From: Mesorhizobium sp. M9A.F.Ca.ET.002.03.1.2
GTDB taxonomy: Bacteria; Pseudomonadota; Alphaproteobacteria; Rhizobiales; Rhizobiaceae
Reading direction: 5' to 3'
Length of the DNA stretch: 64,000 nucleotides
Assembly (NCBI RefSeq): GCF_003952365.1
Contig: NZ_CP034443.1
Coordinates: 1,667,001-1,731,000, forward strand
In this document: positions 48,806 through 56,935 of the stretch, one piece after another
Numbering within the stretch: the first letter of the stretch is position 1
How the letters are laid out: the number at the start of each line of letters is the position of its first letter
Position numbers and translations under genes: made by a program
Notes under the pieces: model-generated
Seen by the model: only the letters and a program-made list of their open reading frames with translations
The model's database searches: none
Told to the model about the DNA's origin: nothing

Positions 48806-49435
48806 GGTTCCCAGCTTGGCATGAACGGCGGCGTCTTAGCGGGAATTACGGCAGGCCGCAAACAGCTTTGCTGTCACAATGATCAAATCGGTGCGTCTTT
48901 ATGCCGGCCTCTGCAGCGGCGCCCGCAGCACCAATCAGCCCGAAATCCTTTCCATTTGCGCGGCGATCTCACAAAGGATTAAACAATCGAGCGGAGAACT
49001 CGCATCTGCCGCTGCGAAAACGGAAGCCCGTGATGCAAACATTTCGATCATCGGGAAGCCTTCAACAGTTCCTCTCAGCTTTCTCCGCGGTCCGCAATCT
49101 CTTCGTGCCGCCTCGGATCAGATGCAACGCCCTTGTAATCCACATTCATCGCATACGTGCACTTGCACATCAGAAATCCGTCACCGATGTTGCTGCTTGA
49201 AGCCCGGCATCCACCAGGATTGCCCTAGCAGACTTAACCTGGCATCACCAATTCGAGTATTGGGACGAGGTATACATCCTAGTCGCGTCGCTGAAAGGCG
49301 GTTATGTCGCGCCATCTTGGTTACCCGAACTGCTGACACTGATAGCAATTAGCTTCGAGTTGACTGTTATTTAGAACTCAGAAATGTTTCCGCGTAGCGT
49401 GGGCCAATGTTTCTGGCAAGGCGGCGGAATTCGTG
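48806..49435. other. Intergenic region with IS remnant, lower GC
   Basis: No intact gene. The central part holds the C-terminal end of an IS6-type transposase (48961-49200). From 49201 to 49435 the composition is visibly richer in A/T than the surroundings and I see no coding content. Confidence 0.6.
48961..49200 (+). pseudogene. IS6-type transposase, C-terminal remnant
   Basis: The frame reads RRSHKGLNNRAENSHLPLRK, then MQTFRSSGSLQQFLSAFSAV, RNLFVPPRIRCNALVIHIHR and a stop. HKGLNNRAENSH...R.R is the end of the DDE domain in IS6-family transposases (the E of DDE is in NNRAENSH), followed by the usual FSAVRNLFVPPR tail. The first two thirds of the gene are absent. No terminal inverted repeat was recognised. 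Confidence 0.75.
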
Positions 49436-50914
49436 ATGACGACAAGCGCGATACCCTTGTGGAATTTTGGTCGCGGAAAGATCGCGAAAGTCAAATATCT
49501 CGACCACGCATATGACGGCCTGACTGCTTTCACCCCCTTCTGGGCAGGGGCCGCTATCTTCAGCATCGCCGGCGATACCTATGGCCTGATAGGCTACAAA
49601 GGACTTCTCTATGCCGTTCTGAGCTGGGGCGTGGTCCTGTTCAGCCTGCTTCTCTTACTCCATCCGCGACGGACGGACCTTCTGATCGGGCTCGTGTTAG
49701 TTTCGCTTACGCTCTATGCCCTGCGAATGCCGGTCGCCTCCAACAACAAGACGATCGCTGCGGTAATGGATGGGGCTATCCTGCTCAGCGTAGCGGTTCT
49801 CTATCTGCGGGCGGGCCGCGGCGGCTCCATAGACCGCATGGCGCTTTATGAACAGATCCGCGTCGTCGCCCGGTCGCTGCTCGCCATCATGTATTTCTAC
49901 GGCATCTTCCACAAGATCAACACGGACTTCCTCGACCCTTCCGTGAGTTGCGCCGTCGGTCTCTACACGCCACTCGCGCGTCCGTTCGGGCTCGAGGACA
50001 ATCTCTTCGGCCGGTATCTGGCGATTTACGTCACCTTCGTCATCGAGGCCATTGCCATCGTCTCGCTTTACTGGAAGCGCTATTTCGCCGTGGGGTTCAT
50101 CCTCGCGCTCGTCTTCCACTACGTGATCCCGATCTCGGCCTATTCCTGGTACATGGACTTTTCCAGCCTGGTGTTCGCGCTATATGTGCTGAGCATCCCC
50201 GCGCCCGCCAGCCAGGCGCTCTATCGCATCTTGCTGGGAGCGGCCAATCCGTTACGCGTAACGTTCGGGCGGATCGGGATCTTGGTGCCGGGCGGAGCGG
50301 TTTTGCTGTTCACGGTCACCGTCGTCATGCTCCTCCATTACGCTTATCCCAGGGGCTCTTTCGACATGATGGTCCACTCCGTCTGGATCCTCATTTGGGC
50401 GGTAGTGGGCGGCGTGGCGATGATCGTGCTGGCCTATGTGGCCCTGCAGAACCTGCCTTGCCAGAACGTTTCCGCGCCGCGCCGGCCACTGTGGGTCTAT
50501 TTGGTGCCGGGCATGTTCTTTCTCTCCTGTCTATCGCCCTATGTCGGGCTAAAGACAGAGAGCTCGATCAACATGTTCAGCAATCTGCATACGGAAGGCG
50601 GCCAGACCAACCATCTGCTCTTCACCAAACCGCCATACCTGTTCAACTATCAGAACGAGGTGGTGAAAATCGTCGATTCCTCGGAGCCCTATCTCGTCCG
50701 GCAGTCGCGGGCGGGCAATTACCACATCCTGCTCGATCTGAAGAGACGTCTCCGCTGGAATCCCGAGGCCTGGGTAACCTATGTGAAGGACGGCGAGACG
50801 GTCACGCGCGCGAAGGCGGCGACCTTTGCGGACGACATGCCCAACGTCCTTGAGCGCAAGTTCCTGGTTTTCAAGCTTGTGGATTTCTCGCGGCCGAAGG
50901 TCTGCACCCACTGA
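49436..50914 (+). CDS. HTTM-like polytopic membrane protein
   Basis: 492 residues from the ATG at 49436. About ten hydrophobic segments. MYFYGIFHKINTDFLDPSVS near residue 157 and CLSPYVGLKTESSINMFSNLHTEGGQTNHLL near residue 362 are the features I associate with the HTTM family (a membrane domain shared with vitamin-K-dependent carboxylases). A soluble C-terminal part follows (KRRLRWNPEAWVTYVKDG). The function in bacteria is unknown. Genes of this type often neighbour a DCC thiol-disulfide protein, as here, and it is bracketed by transposase remnants. Confidence 0.7.
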   Translation: MTTSAIPLWNFGRGKIAKVKYLDHAYDGLTAFTPFWAGAAIFSIAGDTYGLIGYKGLLYAVLSWGVVLFSLLLLLHPRRTDLLIGLVLVSLTLYALRMPVASNNKTIAAVMDGAILLSVAVLYLRAGRGGSIDRMALYEQIRVVARSLLAIMYFYGIFHKINTDFLDPSVSCAVGLYTPLARPFGLEDNLFGRYLAIYVTFVIEAIAIVSLYWKRYFAVGFILALVFHYVIPISAYSWYMDFSSLVFALYVLSIPAPASQALYRILLGAANPLRVTFGRIGILVPGGAVLLFTVTVVMLLHYAYPRGSFDMMVHSVWILIWAVVGGVAMIVLAYVALQNLPCQNVSAPRRPLWVYLVPGMFFLSCLSPYVGLKTESSINMFSNLHTEGGQTNHLLFTKPPYLFNYQNEVVKIVDSSEPYLVRQSRAGNYHILLDLKRRLRWNPEAWVTYVKDGETVTRAKAATFADDMPNVLERKFLVFKLVDFSRPKVCTH

Positions 50915-51067
50915 CAACTGCCCCGCGGGCCGCCGGAATGTTCGACCGATCCAGGCCGTTGATCAATCCAGCCCGATATTTTGGAGGAAGCCCGGCGCGC
51001 ATGTTCCAGGCCTCTTTCTGCTTTCTCGTTGAATCGCTCAAATGCTCACCCACCAGGGTTTGTCCTC

Positions 51068-51110
51068 GAGCATTTCCGGACTTCCGAATCCACTTCGTCG
51101 GGAAATGCTC
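51068..51110. repeat. Palindromic element GAGCATTTCC...GGAAATGCTC
   Basis: Perfect 10-base arms at 51068-51077 and 51101-51110 with a 23-base centre. It joins directly to the family B repeat that starts at 51111, so two rhizobial-style palindromes are stacked end to end. Confidence 0.75.
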
Positions 51111-51208
51111 TAAAGCGCGTCGCATTTGAATGCGACGCGCTTTAAGTTATTGTTTTTATGCAAGTCGTTATCGCAAAACCGCTGCGCACTTTTGCGCGAC
51201 ATGCATTA
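51111..51208. repeat. Palindromic intergenic repeat, family B, copy 1
   Basis: About 98 bases: a hairpin TAAAGCGCGTCGCATT/AATGCGACGCGCTTTA, a linker with TTTTTATGCAAGTCGTTATCG, then CAAAACCGCTGCGCACTTTTG. The same element is found in the opposite orientation at 62089-62194 with most positions identical. It ends beside the DCC gene stop. Confidence 0.85.
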
Positions 51209-51607
51209 GCGGCGGTCAAGGTCGGCAGGGATGAGCGAGCGGCCGCGAAGCCGCAGGGTGGCCCGACGCCCGAGCTTGAGCGCCGGATAGATCAGCCGCG
51301 CGGCCGCCCTGTTTGAGAGGATCTTGCGGTTGAGCCAGCCAAAGAGCGAAGAAGAAGAGCTGAGGATCGCCAGGAGATTGATAGCTTCCTCGCCATGGTA
51401 GACGCGATCCTCGAAGACGAAGAGCATGCCCTCGTTCAAGTCGAAGCCCTGGCTCTGGAACCCGGCGACGCGCGGGTCGCCCGAGCGCGCGTCGAGCAAC
51501 TCGACGGGACCGACGGCGGCGCGCAGCCGGGCAAAGCGGACATAGTTCTGGCAGAAGATGCAATCGCCGTCATAGACGATGAGCGCCGCTTTCCCGGACG
51601 GCTTCAT
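51206..51607 (-). CDS. DCC family thiol-disulfide oxidoreductase-like protein (DUF393)
   Basis: 133 residues from the ATG at 51607. The N-terminal IVYDGDCIFCQNYVRF carries the D-x-D-C-x-x-C redox motif of the DCC family, thioredoxin-like in fold, followed by VELLDARSGDP. The ATG overlaps the stop of the upstream small membrane protein by one base (TAATG). DCC proteins are found next to, or fused with, HTTM-type membrane proteins; the facing gene at 49436 is one. Confidence 0.88.
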   Translation of the reverse strand: MKPSGKAALIVYDGDCIFCQNYVRFARLRAAVGPVELLDARSGDPRVAGFQSQGFDLNEGMLFVFEDRVYHGEEAINLLAILSSSSSLFGWLNRKILSNRAAARLIYPALKLGRRATLRLRGRSLIPADLDRR

Positions 51608-51792
51608 TACCCCACCGGGTCCAGACCGAGTTCGGTCGGCGGTTCGGCGGGGCCATCGATCGCACAATTGCCGTAGAACGCGCAGCCCGAAATGACGGGC
51701 AGATTGCTGAGGGCATCGAAGACGCCTACGAATACCAGCCCGACAATGCCGAGCATCAAGAATTTCTTGTATGCGGACATATCGCGAAACAT
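51607..51792 (-). CDS. Small single-pass membrane protein
   Basis: 61 residues, AAGGAT seven bases before the ATG at 51792. One membrane helix (FLMLGIVGLVFVGVFDAL), then two cysteines in VISGCAFYGNCAIDG and a Pro-rich end. It overlaps the DCC gene by one base, so the two are coupled. The two cysteines just outside the helix make it a plausible partner or substrate for the DCC redox protein; that is inference. Confidence 0.6.
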   Translation of the reverse strand: MFRDMSAYKKFLMLGIVGLVFVGVFDALSNLPVISGCAFYGNCAIDGPAEPPTELGLDPVG

Positions 51793-52286
51793 ATGCGATC
51801 CTTGCTGAACATCGGACTTGGTCGATCCGACGTCAAAACGCGATCAACTTCAACCGGCTGAAGTCGGACACTTTTCGTGAGCACGGCGCCTATGCCAGCC
51901 GCTATCTCCAATCTTAAGGTCGCGGCTGAGACAATCGACCTACCCGGATAGTGCAGCGCAATAATGTGTGATGATCGGTGGAAAATCAAGCGGAATGGCG
52001 GATTTCGGAGGTTGCGGGAGCATTCCGGCACGTCGACGGCGATGTCGGTGATTTCAGGTTACCCGATCGCCCGTCAGCTATAAAACGCCACCGCTTTCGA
52101 CCGGCACTTATTGCCCATACGGTTTGGTTGTATTCCGGTTTCCGTTCAGCCGGAGATGATCACCGCTAGCGGCAGGTGATTTCCCTGGGCAATCGACGTA
52201 TGAATTGCGTGGCAGCTGCGCGGAACGTTTGGGTGGGCAACGACTTCCGCCGTTGCAAATATATCGCGATTGCCTAATTTGCCGAA
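51793..52286. other. Intergenic region with IS remnant upstream of the ECF sigma gene
   Basis: No intact gene in 494 bases. It holds an N-terminal IS6-type transposase scrap (52071-52155) and the presumed promoter of the sigma factor gene, which I could not pin down. GGAACG near 52223 could be an ECF-type -35 element but no -10 at the proper distance was convincing. Confidence 0.5.
52071..52155 (+). pseudogene. IS6-type transposase, N-terminal remnant, frameshifted
   Basis: The plus-strand frame reads PSAIKRHRFRPALIAHTVWLY, resembling the IS6 opening (KRHRFPP..I.HAVWLYFRF). After WLY one T is missing; restoring it gives FRFPFSRR, the expected continuation. Nothing of the catalytic domain follows. 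It is in the same orientation as the C-terminal remnant at 48961. Confidence 0.6.
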
Positions 52287-52826
52287 ATGACGCCGCGGGA
52301 CATCAGCAACCTGATCGTTCGGACTTCGATGAAGGATCGAGCTGCGTTCGATCTGCTCTACCGGCAGACCAGCGCGAAACTTTTCGGCGTCTGCCTTCGT
52401 GTATTGAAGGATCGGGGGGATGCGGAAGAGGCTCTTCAAGAGGCCTTCGTCAAAATATGGACGAAGGCAGACCGTTTCGCCGTCTCGGATCTAAGCCCGA
52501 TTTCCTGGCTGGTGGCCATTGCGCGCAATCATGCGATCGATCGGATAAGGGCGCGGCGAGAGCCTGCTGCCTATATCGATGCCGCGCTCGACGTGGCCGA
52601 TCCGGCGCCGGGACCCGAGGCTGCGGCTGTTGCGGGAGGTGAATCCGAACGCGTCTACCGTTGTCTCGACCAATTGGAAAAGGACCGGGCGGCGGCCGTC
52701 CGGGGCGCCTATCTGGATGGCGAAAGCTATGCCGACCTGGCCGCACGCCATGGCGTGCCGCTGAACACGATGCGAACCTGGCTGCGGCGCAGCCTGTTGA
52801 AGCTCAGAGAGTGTCTGGAAAGATGA
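52287..52826 (+). CDS. ECF-type RNA polymerase sigma factor
   Basis: 179 residues. Region 2 spans about 17-85 (AAFDLLYRQTSAKLFGVCLRVL, DAEEALQEAFVKIWTKADRF, WLVAIARNHAIDRIRARR), region 4 about 122-175 (ESYADLAARHGVPLNTMRTWLRRSLLKLRECL). This is the group paired with RskA-like anti-sigma factors, and the next gene, overlapping by four bases, is one. The start has no visible ribosome site; an internal ATG at 52329 is an alternative. Confidence 0.93.
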   Translation: MTPRDISNLIVRTSMKDRAAFDLLYRQTSAKLFGVCLRVLKDRGDAEEALQEAFVKIWTKADRFAVSDLSPISWLVAIARNHAIDRIRARREPAAYIDAALDVADPAPGPEAAAVAGGESERVYRCLDQLEKDRAAAVRGAYLDGESYADLAARHGVPLNTMRTWLRRSLLKLRECLER

Positions 52827-53521
52827 CGCTGGCAGACGATAACGGACCGGATCCCGGGGGCGACGACCTGTTCGCCGCCGAATACGTTCTCGGCGTGCTG
52901 GACGCGGACGAACGCGAGATCGCGTCGCGCCGCATCGACGCGGACGCCGCTTTCGCACACCTTGTCGATGCCTGGGAGGTGCATCTTTCGCCGATGATCG
53001 CCGCCTATCCGGAGACAGAGCCGCCGATCAGGGTCAAGGAGGCAATAGATAGCCGGCTGTTCGTGGCAGAGCCTCGCGCGGGCCTCTGGTCAAGCCTTGC
53101 CTTCTGGCGCGGTCTTGCCGCCGCTTCCGTTGCGGCGCTGGCGATCACTATCGCCGTGCCTTACCTCAGCCCGCCGGTCGAGCAGCCGCAGCTCGTCGCC
53201 TCGCTGGCTGCCGACGGCAGCGACGTTAGATACCTTGTCGTCTACGACGCCGCCGATCGCGAGGTCGGCTTGTCGCATGTCTCCGGCGAGCGTGCCGCCG
53301 GCAAGGATTTCGAACTGTGGATGATCGAAGGCAAGAATGCGCCGGTCTCGATGGGCGTCATCCCGGCCGGTCAGACCGCGCGTATGACGATTGCGCCGGC
53401 CGTGCAGGAAAGACTTGCGCAGGGCGCCGTGCTTGCGGTCAGCGTGGAGCCGACGGGCGGTTCGCCGACCGGCCAGCCGACCGGACCGGTTGTCGCCGCG
53501 GGCGATCTGAGAGGCATCTGA
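52823..53521 (+). CDS. Anti-sigma factor, RskA/anti-sigma-K family
   Basis: 232 residues, ATGA overlap with the sigma gene. The N-terminal anti-sigma part (FAAEYVLGVLDADEREIASRR, residues 17-37) is followed by one membrane helix (AAASVAALAITIAVPYL, about 94-110) and a periplasmic RskA domain with GKDFELWMIEGKNAPVSMGVIPAG. It would hold the sigma factor at the membrane until a periplasmic signal, probably oxidative given the neighbours, triggers release. Confidence 0.92.
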   Translation: MTLADDNGPDPGGDDLFAAEYVLGVLDADEREIASRRIDADAAFAHLVDAWEVHLSPMIAAYPETEPPIRVKEAIDSRLFVAEPRAGLWSSLAFWRGLAAASVAALAITIAVPYLSPPVEQPQLVASLAADGSDVRYLVVYDAADREVGLSHVSGERAAGKDFELWMIEGKNAPVSMGVIPAGQTARMTIAPAVQERLAQGAVLAVSVEPTGGSPTGQPTGPVVAAGDLRGI

Positions 53522-53732
53522 TCGCTTTCGCGTCACGCCTCTCAGGAAAGAAGAGCCAAAATCTATCCTCCTGAGAAAGAGAGGCTTGCAAACTTGTCAG
53601 CTGGCGAGCGATTATGCCTGGTAATTTGTGGCAAGACGAGATTTTTCCGGAGAGGACGAAACTCTCGTATTTCTGGTCCGTATCTCCTTGTGTTCCCAAA
53701 GAGGGGAACGATAACCCGAGGAGATTGACACC

Positions 53733-54290
53733 ATGCGTAAATTCGCCACCCTTTTGCTTGCTGGAACGGTCGCCGCCTCCGCGCTCGCCACCGCCGCCTA
53801 TGCCGAAAATCCGATGGTCGGCGGCGCCGCCATGTATGCCACCAAGACCATCGTCGAGAACGCCGTCAATTCGAAGGATCACACGACACTGGTCGCGGCC
53901 GTCAAGGCCGGCGGTCTGGTCGACACGCTGCAGAGTGCTGGTCCCTTCACCGTGTTGGCGCCGACCAACGACGCCTTTGCCGCGCTTCCGGTCGGCACGG
54001 TCGACATGCTGCTCAAGCCCGAAAACAAGGACAAGCTGGTCAAGATCCTGACTTGCCACGTCATCGGTGCCAAGGCGATGGCCGCCGACGTCACTAAGAT
54101 GGCCATGGACGATGGTGGCGCGCACAAGGTCAAGACGGTTGGCGGCTGCGAGCTGACGCTCAAGGCCGATGGCGGCAAGGTCACCGCGACCGACGAGAAC
54201 GGCAATGTCGCCAATGTGACGGTCGCCGATGTCGAGCAGTCGAACGGCGTCATCCACGTCATCGACAGGGTTCTCCTGCCGAAGATGTAA
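53733..54290 (+). CDS. Secreted fasciclin (FAS1) domain protein
   Basis: 185 residues, GAGGAGA at good spacing. Signal peptide to about residue 24 (cleavage AYA|ENP). One FAS1 domain: TIVENAVNSKDHTTLVAAVKAGGLVDTL, GPFTVLAPTNDAFAALP (the H1 box) and SNGVIHVIDRVLLPK (H2 box). Fasciclin proteins act in adhesion and are common members of ECF/RskA regulons, so the preceding sigma factor probably drives it. Confidence 0.93.
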   Translation: MRKFATLLLAGTVAASALATAAYAENPMVGGAAMYATKTIVENAVNSKDHTTLVAAVKAGGLVDTLQSAGPFTVLAPTNDAFAALPVGTVDMLLKPENKDKLVKILTCHVIGAKAMAADVTKMAMDDGGAHKVKTVGGCELTLKADGGKVTATDENGNVANVTVADVEQSNGVIHVIDRVLLPKM

Positions 54291-54335
54291 CGAAGGGCCT
54301 GCTGCCAGCGAAGATATGGCTGAGGCTCCATGCCG

Positions 54336-54374
54336 ATAGCGCGGGTTTCCGCTCGCGTGACCCGCGCTATCGAC
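54336..54374. terminator. 13-bp-stem hairpin after the fasciclin gene
   Basis: CGATAGCGCGGGT (54336-54348) and ACCCGCGCTATCG (54362-54374) are exact complements around a 13-base loop. It lies 46 bases past the fasciclin stop. There is no T-tract, so factor-dependent termination or mRNA 3'-end protection is more likely than intrinsic termination. Confidence 0.55.
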
Positions 54375-54383
54375 AAGCGTACA

Positions 54384-54425
54384 CTCCGCACTGTCCACTC
54401 CAGGCGGGGGCAGGTGCGGAGTGCC
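54384..54425. other. Second hairpin in the fasciclin-msrB gap
   Basis: CACTCCGCAC (54384-54393) pairs exactly with GTGCGGAGTG (54416-54425). Adjacent to the stronger hairpin at 54336, it makes most of this 216-base gap structured. Confidence 0.5.
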
Positions 54426-54506
54426 CGTTTCAGGGGCTGGCTGTCACCGGCTTTTGATTTCCGTATGACGGTCGAATTTGGCAAACGAACAACAGGAGGA
54501 ATGGTC

Positions 54507-55010
54507 ATGAACCGTCGCGATCTTCTTTTATGCGGCGCGGCCGCCATTGGCGCTATTGCAGCCGCCACCGCTCTGATGCGCATGGGCGGACCGCAGGATG
54601 CACGCGCGGCCGAAACCTTCGAGGTTACCAAGACCGAGGCCGAGTGGCGCGCCATCCTGTCCGACGCGGCTTTCAAGGTGCTGCGCAAGGAAGGCACCGA
54701 ATATCCGGGCACCAGCCCGCTGCTCAACGAACACCGCAAGGGCATCTTCGCCTGCGCCGGCTGCGACCTGCCGCTTTACTCCTCCGAGACCAAGTTCGAT
54801 TCCGGCACCGGCTGGCCGAGCTTCTGGCAGGAGATTCCCAATGCTGTCGGCAAGACCGAAGACAGGTCGTTGGGCATGACACGTACCGAGGTCCACTGCC
54901 GCCGTTGCGGCGGTCATCTCGGCCACGTCTTCGAGGACGGCCCGCCGCCGACCGGCTTGCGCCATTGCATCAACGGCGTCGCCCTGACCTTCAAGCCAGC
55001 CACCGCCTGA
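54507..55010 (+). CDS. msrB: Peptide-methionine (R)-S-oxide reductase, exported
   Basis: 167 residues from the ATG at 54507, seven bases after AGGAGG. Twin-arginine-like signal MNRRDLLLCGAAAIGAIAAA, cleaved near ARAAETF, so a periplasmic enzyme. Zinc cysteines C83/C86 (CAGC) and C131/C134 (CRRC); catalytic C154 in LRHCINGVAL; substrate loop TGWPSFWQEI. Repairs methionine-R-sulfoxide in exported proteins. Follows the fasciclin gene and may belong to the same stress regulon. Confidence 0.95.
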   Translation: MNRRDLLLCGAAAIGAIAAATALMRMGGPQDARAAETFEVTKTEAEWRAILSDAAFKVLRKEGTEYPGTSPLLNEHRKGIFACAGCDLPLYSSETKFDSGTGWPSFWQEIPNAVGKTEDRSLGMTRTEVHCRRCGGHLGHVFEDGPPPTGLRHCINGVALTFKPATA

Positions 55011-55040
55011 TGGCCTGCAAGCTGTCTCCTAACCATAGCC

Positions 55041-55529
55041 CTAGTTGAGGTCGAACAGGGTGATGGCGGGTTTGGTCAACATCAGCCAAAAGATCGCGAT
55101 CGCTGCGAAAAAGGCTGGAAAACCGAAAGCAAACCAGATGCGATAGAGCCGATGGAAGCTGGGCGGCAGGGTGGCCGCCTCGGCGGCTGCATACCTTGCC
55201 ATGTCGCGCAAGCGGATCTGGATCCAGACCACCGGCAGCCAGAAAAGGCCAATGAAGACATAAAGCACCAGTGACACGATGAGCCAGCCCTCGTTGAGCG
55301 GCCAGCCGGTGACACGCGCCAGCCCGTATCCTGTCAACGGCTGGAGCACGACAGCTGTTGCCGTGAAGACGGCATCGGCGACGACAACGATGCCGGCGAC
55401 ATCAGCGATAATGCGAGGGTCGCGGGTTCGCACCGCCATTGCCATGAAGAAGGCGATGCCGGCGCCGGTGCCGAACAGCACTGTCGCGCCGAGTACGTGG
55501 ACAAGCCGAAGAAAGTCTTCGAGCACCAT
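55041..55529 (-). CDS. DUF2269 family membrane protein
   Basis: 162 residues, four hydrophobic segments. FLRLVHVLGATVLFGTGAGIAFFM at the start and PLTGYGLARVTGWPLNEGWL near residue 64 are typical of DUF2269. Its start overlaps the stop of the SDR-DoxX gene by one base, so the two form an operon. Function unknown. Confidence 0.85.
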   Translation of the reverse strand: MVLEDFLRLVHVLGATVLFGTGAGIAFFMAMAVRTRDPRIIADVAGIVVVADAVFTATAVVLQPLTGYGLARVTGWPLNEGWLIVSLVLYVFIGLFWLPVVWIQIRLRDMARYAAAEAATLPPSFHRLYRIWFAFGFPAFFAAIAIFWLMLTKPAITLFDLN

Positions 55530-56809
55530 CAGCGTTCATCCAAAGTGGCAAGAGCTGCAAGCGTCAGCAGAATCGACGGCACCACCTTGACGAGAACTCC
55601 GAGCGGATCGAGCCAAAGTGCGGGTTCGGTGAGCGTTGCGGCAACAAGATAGGCGAGCGTCAGGAAGATCATGCCGACAAGAGCACGCCTTGCCCAGGGT
55701 CGGTATAGGACGCTAAGCCCGAGAACGATGTCGGCGAGGCATGTCGCGACCACCATGATGCTTGCAAGGCGATCAGGCAGAAGGGCGGCGAAATGGCTTC
55801 GCGCCGCCTCGAACCTAAGGAAGGGCACCAGGCCGGAGATCAACCAGAACAGCGACAAGACAATGATGGTTGGCGATTTCAGCAGATAGAGGCGGGCGAA
55901 CCAGATGTCCTGGACCCCTGCAGGGGCGGCAGCCAGGGTCTCGGCCGCCGACGAGAGAGGCGGATCGTTGTTCCGTGGCCGTCGGATTTCGACACCACCT
56001 GACATGACCGCCATCGCGGTCGAGCGGAGCGGCGAACGCCAACCGAGCCTGCCGGCCATATCGGCGAGCCATGTCACCGGTCGCGCGACTGCGGACGGCA
56101 CGGCAATTACCGGAGCTGAAGGGAGGCCGAGCCAGCTACGGTGTAATAGAACCAGTTCCTTCAGCGTGAGCCTTTCATTGCTGCCGAGAGCAACATCGGA
56201 TCCGGGTGGCAGGGTGCCCTGAATGGCCGCGTTGACGGCGCTCGCGACGTCGTCAAGGGCAACTGTCGTGATGGGGCTGTTGGCGTAAACCAGCGGGATC
56301 GCCAATGGAAAGGCTGCGAGAGCCCTTAGCAACGCGGAGCCACCATGCGCATTGCGGCCGAGGACAAGCGCCGGACGAAGGATGACATAAGGTATGCCGC
56401 TTGCGGCGAGAGCCGCGTCTGCCCGCCGCTTGGTGTCGAGAAAGGGAAGGTTACCGCCAACGCTTTCCGTCTCCGCCGATATCTGGACGATTAACAGCCC
56501 TCTTTCCCGCGCCGCCTCGTAGAGCGCCAGCATCGCCTTTTCCTGGGTTGCGTCGAGATCGTCCGAAAGGCCATCCTGCAGCGCGCCGGCGCAATTGACG
56601 ACAGCCTGCTGGCCATCCAGCGCGCGCTGCCAATCCTCGCTTTGTGTCATGCCGGCGAGATCCGCCGCCAGCCAGCGGACATGCGGCATCTTCAATGCGG
56701 CACGCGCGGGATCGCGCCCAAGTCCCGTGACCTGATGGCCTTCGTCCGCCAGTCTTCTCGTGACGGCGGAACCGATGAAGCCGGTCGCGCCGAGAATCAG
56801 GATGTTCAT
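55529..56809 (-). CDS. SDR-family NAD(P)-binding protein fused to a DoxX-like membrane domain
   Basis: 426 residues. The N-terminal part (1-280) is an atypical short-chain dehydrogenase: NILILGATGFIGSAVTRRLADEG (GxxGxxG), VRWLAADLAG, VVNCAGALQDG and YVILRPALVLG. From about residue 300 a four-helix membrane domain resembling DoxX follows (SPTIIVLSLFWLISGLVPFL, LADIVLGLSVLYRPWARRALVG). Fusions of this kind are known and often neighbour DUF2269. Substrate unknown, perhaps a quinone-linked redox role. Confidence 0.85.
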   Translation of the reverse strand: MNILILGATGFIGSAVTRRLADEGHQVTGLGRDPARAALKMPHVRWLAADLAGMTQSEDWQRALDGQQAVVNCAGALQDGLSDDLDATQEKAMLALYEAARERGLLIVQISAETESVGGNLPFLDTKRRADAALAASGIPYVILRPALVLGRNAHGGSALLRALAAFPLAIPLVYANSPITTVALDDVASAVNAAIQGTLPPGSDVALGSNERLTLKELVLLHRSWLGLPSAPVIAVPSAVARPVTWLADMAGRLGWRSPLRSTAMAVMSGGVEIRRPRNNDPPLSSAAETLAAAPAGVQDIWFARLYLLKSPTIIVLSLFWLISGLVPFLRFEAARSHFAALLPDRLASIMVVATCLADIVLGLSVLYRPWARRALVGMIFLTLAYLVAATLTEPALWLDPLGVLVKVVPSILLTLAALATLDER

Positions 56810-56873
56810 GCCGGAACTTTAGCCGAAACCAGCTAACGGATGTCGCGCAAGAACATGGCAGCATTTGATTTTT

Positions 56874-56907
56874 CGCATGACCCCGAAAATTGCTTTTCGG
56901 TCATGCG
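56874..56907. repeat. Palindromic hairpin downstream of emrB
   Basis: CGCATGACC and GGTCATGCG with inner CGAAAA/TTTTCG around TTGC; only a two-base bulge breaks the stem. Found 29 bases past the emrB stop on its 3' side, so it may end that transcript; rhizobial genomes have many such elements. Confidence 0.6.
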
Positions 56908-56935
56908 CGAGGATGCCGGACGGAGCCAGCGCTCC

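Noticed and set aside
48879..49352. 157-codon plus-strand frame in the argB-HTTM gap
   Set aside because: It overlaps the transposase remnant in another frame and has no family features or ribosome site.
54336..54425. tRNA gene
   Set aside because: The two hairpins have stems far longer than tRNA arms, and no T-loop sequence or anticodon arm can be placed.
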